Made by a program: the position numbers and the translations under genes
Part shown: piece by piece, positions 57,757 through 64,000 of the stretch
Layout of the letters: the number at the start of each line of letters is the position of its first letter
Numbering within the stretch: position 1 is the stretch's first letter
NCBI GenBank assembly: GCA_950295325.1
Contig: OX485803.1
Span: 21,762,001-21,826,000 of the forward strand
Direction of reading: 5' to 3'
Length of the DNA stretch: 64,000 nt
Source: Polytrichum commune
Taxonomy: Eukaryota > Streptophyta > Polytrichopsida > Polytrichales > Polytrichaceae
The notes under the pieces: generated by a model
What the model was told of the DNA's origin: nothing
Databases searched by the model: none
What the model saw: the letters and a program-made list of their open reading frames with translations, nothing else

Positions 57757-59284
57757 AGTGGGACCCAAGCTAAGCGGTACCCTATAAGTTAGCTCGAAAT
57801 GCTAAAAACTGGTCACACGAAGTTGCTTTTTGTCGGTTTTTATGCCTATGAAAACCACCAATATATTTTTAGATTGCATGTGTGGTTAATCCTCCCGGTT
57901 TCAATCGATAGTTGGCTTTTAAAGGCAGATGTCTGTGGGACATTCCATAAGTAAACTACCCGATAGCAACCTCCATGTTCCTTCCTACCGCATTAGGTAG
58001 AGAAGATTTGCAAAATAAAAGGGAAAGGATGAGGATGAATCAGATTGCCACGTTGCCATGGTTACGAGGGCCCATTTTAGACTACAATGAAGAAGTGCAC
58101 TGGTCAAGAATTTGAGGGAAATGGAGCAATATGATTGGTTATGAAATGGATTCTTCACTACCCAGGGTTTGCACTACGGTCAAGGTTTCTCCGGTGGAGA
58201 GCTTTCAAGCATGAATAGAAATTTGACATGGTTGGTCAATGTGGCGACAATTTTTGCTAGGGGAGTTCTATATATGGAGGTCAAGTTTCTTGGGCAAGCT
58301 CAAACCCTTGGACAAGAAACTTGGCCTTTAAAGAACTCCAAGTTGAGGCATTTTTAGAATTTGCCTTTTTCATCTTGTTTGCCATATCAACTGTTGTCTC
58401 AAATAACCTTGTCTTGGGGTTGAAATTCTTGACCAACTGGTGCACTTCTCCGCCGTAGTCTAAACCGACCCTTAGTATAGGTATATAATATGTTGGCACT
58501 TGTCTTAATCAAACACCTACATTTGAGTGGTGAATGGTAAGGTTGTTGTTAAGAGCGGAGATTAAAAAATACAAGTGTCACAATGAGATTGGACTATGTG
58601 CTCACACTATTTATTGTTGCAATAAATAAATAACTAACAATAAAAATAATAATGTTAATGTGGTTGCTATACATATGAATGAACAACATTATACGTGTTT
58701 GTGATTTGTTTTTACCCAAGGTAATGTGCATCCAAAAAGAGCCAACTTATTTGTGAATGCAACCTAATTGCACAATGTATGAATGGAGGTTCAATTGTTG
58801 ACACAAAAGGAAGGGTCTATGTGATTGCTCAAAGAAACAAGAATCTCCATTTTGATTACATGCAACTTTTGCATCACAACCCATTGATGTCCAAAACTTG
58901 AATCGAGAGTATGTGCAAACTTCGATTGCTACATGGATGAGATTCCCTATCCGAGGTACACATTGTGTGTGGAGTTTGAAGTGCCCATAATACCTCAAGA
59001 TATGTGGGCTTTTGTTTCTTAATCGGATACATATAATTGAGTGGCATATGGAAAGGGCTTGTACTTATGAACATTCACCAAAAAAAAAAAAAACATTTGT
59101 CATGATGAGATTGGACTATGTGTTCAAAATACATATACCATTCTAAGCTGAATAATTATCATGACTAAGAGGATGAAACGACATGAGAATCACTCAAGAA
59201 GGATGAAAATGCACAAGGGTTTGACCTACTATAGCTTTCGCATCCTAATCCAATTATGAAACTTGAACTAACAATCTTTGTGAT
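57757..59284. other. Non-coding stretch
   Basis: No recognised gene or repeat. Confidence 0.45.
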
Positions 59285-59485
59285 TCGTAACAATGTCCGG
59301 AGATATTTTTAGGCATAATCGGTCAAAATCCTAATCTTTCCAAGTCCAACCAGTTACATGTGTGATCTTTCGGTTTTTCATCATTAATTTGAGATATATT
59401 CCTAAATTCCTCTTATAACGATCAGTAATTTCCCTGAAGTCTTGAACTTCATCTGTAACAACTAACAGTCGGCTTTCCCTGTCCA
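59285..59485 (-). repeat. Dispersed about 200-bp repeat, copy 5 (reverse)
   Basis: Contains GTCCGGAGATATTTTTAGGC, CCAAGTCCAACCAGTTACAT and CCCTGAAGTCTTGAACTTCA, the reverse complement of the family phrases. Confidence 0.75.
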
Positions 59486-60047
59486 TTGATCTGTAATTGC
59501 GAATCGGGTGAGGTCACTATGGGTGAGGTCACAAACTACCGATTCAATCTGACGGTCAAAATTGTCTGTGGAGTTGGAAGTGTCCAGCGCAATATCTATA
59601 AGGTGCACGCGCCTTCAAATATAATAAATGTCACCTCCGACAAGCATTTGGAAGGAGTAATTGAGTGTTATGAGTGCCGCTTTCGTATCAATGTTAGTAG
59701 CTAGCTAGGTGGGTCCATGATGCAAAGTTTGTAAGGCACGACAACACCTGATTTGGTCACTCGGATGGTGGGCGCCCATCAATAGCCCATCACGCGGCAT
59801 CATCGATCCAGAGGAAGTTGCCTTGTGCATCAAGCTCCCTTTTCTTCTTCCTCCGAGTTCCAACTCTACAAGTTTCAAGGCCGCCTCCCCATTTGTGAGC
59901 TTATATAAAGACTACTGGGAGGCTCACTTCTCGATGCCTGCCACAAGTCCCACTGCAAATCCGTGCGTTTTGTCGTTCAACTACTCACAGCACCCGTTCT
60001 CACATTTAGTACTGGATTTCTGGATTTCGGAGCCTGATCGTGCATAG
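59486..60047 (+). other. Two small open frames of unknown identity
   Basis: 59486-59704 reads MICNCESGEVTMGEVTNYRF and continues to a stop with several Cys. 59823-60047 reads MCIKLPFLLPPSSNSTSFKA and ends DFWISEPDRA. Base composition is gene-like compared with the flanks, but I recognise neither. They could be exons of one gene or remains of one. Confidence 0.25.
59902..59910 (+). promoter_or_regulatory. TATA-box-like sequence TATATAAAG
   Basis: A strong TATA match about 400 bp before the ORF at 60319. It could drive that gene with a long 5' UTR. Position alone is weak evidence. Confidence 0.25.
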
Positions 60048-60318
60048 GCAACTTCTCTTGTCTACGACCTTAGCTTTTGCAAATATCTGACTACTAGCAG
60101 GCAGTTTGACGGAATATCCGAAGTCTTGAGGATTTTGTTTATTTATTTACAGTTGTAAATATAATTGTTGATATTGGTGGGGGGTTAATAAGCTTGTGGG
60201 CCGAGCCGTTTGTATCAGGCATTCAACTGGATCTAGAGCATTCCGTAGAGTTGAATCGTTCGGTGGTTTGCGGTTTGCGGTTTGAGTACTGTGTGCGTAA
60301 CTTAGTGAGTTGATAGAC

Positions 60319-60663
60319 ATGGAAGGGTTTGAGAAGAAGAGTCAATCGTCGGAGGTTCAGAGTGTTGTCAGTGTGCTTCAAAAGTGGTGGGAATTAGTTG
60401 CTTGGAGAAGGTCGCGAGAGCAACCGTCAGCTAGTATGAGCAGCACGAGTGATGAGAAGCCGGTTAAAATTAATGACCAAAAGCCTCGAGTTGGAGTTGT
60501 TACAGTTCCATCGCAGACACTGGAGGTTGTTTCAATTGCGACGGTCGTGCCTCGCCGGGTTAGGTACACGTCTGCACCCATTGACATCCCCCCGAAGAAG
60601 GCCACCCCTGCCCCGGTTATTATTGAGCATGAACGTAAAGATAAGCGGTATTGGTACCAATAA
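60319..60663 (+). CDS. Hypothetical small protein, 114 codons
   Basis: From ATG at 60319 (GACATGGAAG) the frame reads MEGFEKKSQSSEVQSVVSVL, a Trp-rich segment QKWWELVAWRRS, a Ser/Lys/Pro-rich middle and a basic end HERKDKRYWYQ. An in-frame Met three codons upstream (60310) is possible. No signal peptide or membrane segment is visible. I do not recognise a family. Support comes from composition and an uninterrupted frame; the terminal codons lie at the start of a segmental duplication. Confidence 0.35.
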   Translation: MEGFEKKSQSSEVQSVVSVLQKWWELVAWRRSREQPSASMSSTSDEKPVKINDQKPRVGVVTVPSQTLEVVSIATVVPRRVRYTSAPIDIPPKKATPAPVIIEHERKDKRYWYQ

Positions 60664-61110
60664 CTTAGTTCTGTGTGCAAGAAGCTCGAGAGAGTGAGAG
60701 ATAGAGAGACGAAGCCAACCACTGAGGTTGGTGTGAATTAAATGAGAGACACTTCGTGAACCCTTTTGATTTAAACCCAATGTGGGTGTACAGAGGTAGG
60801 CTATGGGCCAAGTGCTATTGTCTCTTGTCGGGAGGTGGTTTCTTTTGGGTTGAGCAATTCATTATTCAAATTTATGATTCATCATCGACTCTGCTGTCCA
60901 TTCTACTGGAGTCTGCACACAAAGATAAAGAGATGAGCGATATTGGTATCGATAGGTCTCCATCTAAGAAGCTCCATTGTTAGAGGGAGAGAGAGAGAGA
61001 GGGACATCATCCTTGGGGACAGGCGAAGCTAAAAATGTAAATCCAATGTGGGTTTATGGAGTACGTTACTAGGCTATGGGCCAAGTGCTACCGCCTCATG
61101 TTGGAGGTGG
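60630..61110 (+). repeat. Diverged tandem segmental duplication of about 270 bp
   Basis: 60633-60845 and 60917-61110 share AAAGATAAGCGGTATTGGTA/AGATGAGCGATATTGGTATC, AAGAAGCTC followed by GAGA-rich DNA, AATGTGGGT, and GGCTATGGGCCAAGTGCTA then GGAGGTGGT. The first copy overlaps the end of the 60319-60663 frame. Confidence 0.75.
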
Positions 61111-62500
61111 TCTCTTTTGAGAGTTGGCCATTCTCGGCAAGGATTCAAGGAAATGCCCTGTGCGTTGGAGCGAATTTGCACCATGTATCAAGCTCGGGAG
61201 CCAACGAGAAGTAAGTTGCAATTGAACGATATTTCGACCGCAACGACACATGGAGCAAACCAATTATATTGACACAAGTTAACAGCTTGCACAGATGCTG
61301 AAGAAGTTTTGATTCGAGACCTCAGCCTGCGAGCGAGCTAGTACTGCATGCAAGTTTGCAAGAATTCAAATGAGGGTCAGAGTTTGTAAATGAATGTAGA
61401 ATGCACCCGGCAAAAATGCCAAATACTACACACAAATATGTCCAACTAGTGCTTGTGATTTAGAGAATTTAGAGAATTAGCGAGGATCAGTACAGTAGTG
61501 CAAAGGAGGTGCATGGCAACTTTACCGATATGGTCACCAAATATCTTCTTGTAGGTGGCAAGTGCAAGTCCGAAAGTTTTGTAGAAAGTTAAAGACACAT
61601 GCAGTACTTGGACACATTGGTGTAGATTTTGAGCTTTCTGGAAAGATACTGTAGATATTATACTGGCCATCATGAGAGAGAACTGAATCTACCAGAGTTC
61701 TTGGAAATCTACACACACAATGTGATTGAGCCTTGCACTTTCTCTCATACCAAAGTTGTACGTTTCAACAATATAGTATTGCCCCATTGGACTCAATCAG
61801 TGGGGGATATTATATCTATATTAGGGTTATACTGTAATATTAAGAAGACTGGTTAGAAAGTCAAATGTTCATACCGACTTGAACAAGAAAAATCCTCAAT
61901 AGAGTAATGTAATGAGGAAAATAATCAACATCTCTTGCCGCGGCGTTTTGTCGTCTTGTTTGTTGGGTCCCTTAAATCGCTGCAAAAGCACAAAAAAGTA
62001 GTGGGTTTTGGCAACGATTACCTGAAAATAAACACTTTTTTGAAACACGAATTCATTAGAAGTAATGCACCTCTCCCATGCCAAACTGATACAGCAAAAG
62101 AAAACGAAGACAAATGATCCACATCATGACAAATAGAAGTATTCCACGGCCACATGGTTCAAGTGTAAACCTGTGATTGCACTTCTGTAGTGCAAAGGAG
62201 AAGACCTCTTGAAGAAGGTTGTTCTCTTATATACATGTATGTTCACACACCGACAACTTTCCATTTCTTCAAGTATTTTGAAGACTAACCTACTTGACGG
62301 TCACCTTCCATTCTCAAATATCAAGTGTTGCTGGTTTTGAACGAACAACCAATACTAGGAGCTATATGTTTTTTCTCCACTCAGGGCCCCATTTAAAAAT
62401 ATCCCACCTCACAAATTTGGGGACCTCTACCAAATTGGCCTTTGAATTGATGCCACCTTTGGTTTTGAATTTCTTGGAAGTAAACTACCTTACCATCATC
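61111..62500. other. Non-coding stretch
   Basis: No gene recognised; short frames only. Confidence 0.45.
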
Positions 62501-63890
62501 CTACAGATTGTGAGCCATATCCTGATATCCTAAACTCTCCAGAGAGACTACAATTTCTTGAGAGGTTGGCCTTTTTGAAGGTCTGGATGCCAACATCTGG
62601 TCACCAATTCCTTCAGCGAAGGTTGGATGTATTCAGGTTTTAGTGGAGGTCTCCACCACCAAGTACAACATCAAAATCACCTTCCTTGAATCTCCTCGAA
62701 AGGAATGCAACCTGTTAGGATTTCATAGCACGTCATTGCAAAACTATAAACATCAGCTTCTTGCGTGAAGGCTAGGTTGGCGTTCACATGATCGTTGCGT
62801 TGTTGTTTGAGAACAAGCAAAATCTCAGGTGCTCTCGAAAACCTTGTCCCCAGAATTTCACTGGAACATTCATAATCTGATAACAAACACTCAAACTTGC
62901 CATTCACTCCGGCTTTCGCTTGTTTGTTTCCTGTTGATTAGATTTGTCCTCGTTGCAAGAAATCTTCAGAGGTTGGATCTTCTTGGTCTCCAGGTGATTG
63001 GATTTGTGGTCGTTCCAGGAGATCTTCAGAGGTTGGTTTAGGGCATGGCGAGGTCGAATCAACGAGCACATTGGACGCCTTGATGTCTTTGTGGACGATG
63101 CCGAGCTTGTGCAAACCTCGCATCCCCACCGCGACCATGTAAATGTTCCACTTCGCCTCCGCGTCCGCGAATGGCGTGCATTGGTTGCGATTGCGTTGCA
63201 TTCGGAGGTTGATCAGGTTTCGCAAATCACCCCAATAATTACGCATCTTAAGTGAAAGCCTCCCATCCTTCATCAAACTCGCACTCCAGATGGAACAAAC
63301 GGCAGGAATTTGAGGAATTGCATGAAACTCATACTTCACGAGGTAAGAAGGGTGTGGAGTAAGGGTTTCCATGTTCCGGAGCAGTCCTTGCAGGTTCTTG
63401 AGCAACTCTCGCAAGGAGGAGAATTTGGTCCCTGCTTGAAAATCTTGGCCGCCATAAACCCCCCAATGAGCTCGCTCCCCATGCAACATTGCAGAGCCCC
63501 CATGTCAAAAATCTCGGCTTGTCGTCCCTCACCGAATTTCTGACCTAATATATACCTGCAATCCCAATTGTAGAAAGAGTTAGGCGCCTGCTTCTTGAGG
63601 CTCTCAAATAACTGCAAATCCTCTTTGGAAGCTTCGATCGCGAAATCGACGTATGGTCTCTTGCACTGGGGCATCTACAAATTTGCCTCTATTAGTTGTG
63701 GATTCTGTGAATCCAACTCACTCCAGTGATCTTTGGAAGCTTCAATCTCAAAATCAAGCTGACTAGCAAATTTGCTCTGACATTGCATCATTTTGTGCAT
63801 GCGTGCTGAGATGTAGGAATCCTCATCACTCCTATCTTTACTATTAGAATGGCCTGAAGAATTTGTAAACATTCGCAAGACGCTTGACAT
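62501..63890 (-). pseudogene. Protein kinase relic (TKL-like), multiply frameshifted
   Basis: Minus-strand homology runs through a whole kinase domain. A glycine-loop-like segment ILGQKFGEGRQAEIF and the lysine in MAAKIFKQG lie in one frame (63674 to about 63440); a frameshift leads to SSLRELLKNLQGLLRNMETL, SLMKDGRLSLKMRNYWGDLR, GMRGLHKLGIVHKDIKASNV (catalytic loop HKD for HRD). An in-frame TAA at 62938-62940 follows, then FECLLSDYECSSEILGTRFS (DYE in the DFG position), APEILLVLK, DVYSFAMTCYEILTGCIPFE. Further frameshifts near 62680, 62645 and 62575 separate the C-lobe end (SLKELVTRCWHPD, RPTSQEIVVSL), stopping at 62501-62503. The N-terminus has a duplicated segment FEIEASKDHW/FAIEASKEDL; TTTGTAG before ATG at 63674 may be a splice acceptor, making 63675-63890 partly intronic. 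It is not functional as read. Confidence 0.85.
62941..63036 (-). repeat. 60-bp tandem duplication in the kinase relic
   Basis: Units starting at 62941 and 63001 share GATTTGT--TCGTTCCAGGAGATCTTCAGAGGTTGG with few differences. The period of 60 bp keeps frame and inserts a doubled PTSEDLLERPQIQ/PTSEDFLQRGQI between the catalytic loop and the DYE motif, where kinases usually have about 15 residues. Confidence 0.85.
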
Positions 63891-64000
63891 TTGAGAAGGT
63901 CAAAAGGGTGGGATGGATTCAGAGTTGAAATCTACCTGCATCTGAAATCGCAAGTTTGCTTCTTCTAGTCTAAGTTAAGGGTTTAGCCTGAACAGAAAAA

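Overview
The window is eukaryotic, AT-rich, intron-bearing nuclear DNA from a land plant. The evidence is spliced genes with GT-AG and GC-AG introns, a cinnamyl-alcohol-dehydrogenase-type gene, a chloroplast-type DUF212 gene, a plant coiled-coil family gene, and a mix of Ty3/Gypsy, PIF/Harbinger, MULE and MITE sequences typical of plants. A non-seed plant (moss, liverwort, lycophyte or fern) looks most likely from the style of the CAD-like and kinase sequences, but I cannot fix the lineage from the sequence alone.

Layout. 1-4046: the 3' part of a Ty3/Gypsy retrotransposon (reverse transcriptase, RNase H, integrase) with an unusual C-terminal PHD finger, a polypurine tract and an LTR followed directly by a second, truncated LTR. 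4047-26200: a repeat graveyard. It holds MITEs with TTA/TAA target duplications, two decayed PIF/Harbinger transposases (about 9260-10310 and 22080-23180), a decayed MULE-type transposase with a broken SWIM finger (about 12430-14205), non-coding elements studded with a near-palindromic 12-mer, and several tandem repeats.

26947-30291 (+): a six-exon CAD-like alcohol dehydrogenase, 396 codons, all zinc ligands kept, with two GC-AG introns, a MITE in intron 4 and a short tandem repeat forming the C-terminus. 33359-35951 (-): a three-exon DUF212 (acid phosphatase/vanadium-dependent haloperoxidase-related) gene, with a four-copy 293-bp tandem array filling intron 1 and an internally duplicated first exon. 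44765-49886 and beyond (-): a gene with seven coding exons (723 codons) plus a 5' UTR exon, from a plant coiled-coil family. 36600-44700 and 50400-59300 are mostly repeats: MITEs, a recent exact 159-bp duplication and a 5'-truncated SINE with target duplication.

59480-61110 (+): small ORFs of unknown function with a tandem segmental duplication. 62501-63890 (-): a protein kinase relic broken by several frameshifts and an in-frame stop.

The three spliced genes are unrelated housekeeping or metabolic loci with no sign of working together. The recurring theme is the DNA-transposon ecology: several MITE families with PIF/Harbinger-type target duplications lie beside remnants of the transposase type that would mobilise them.
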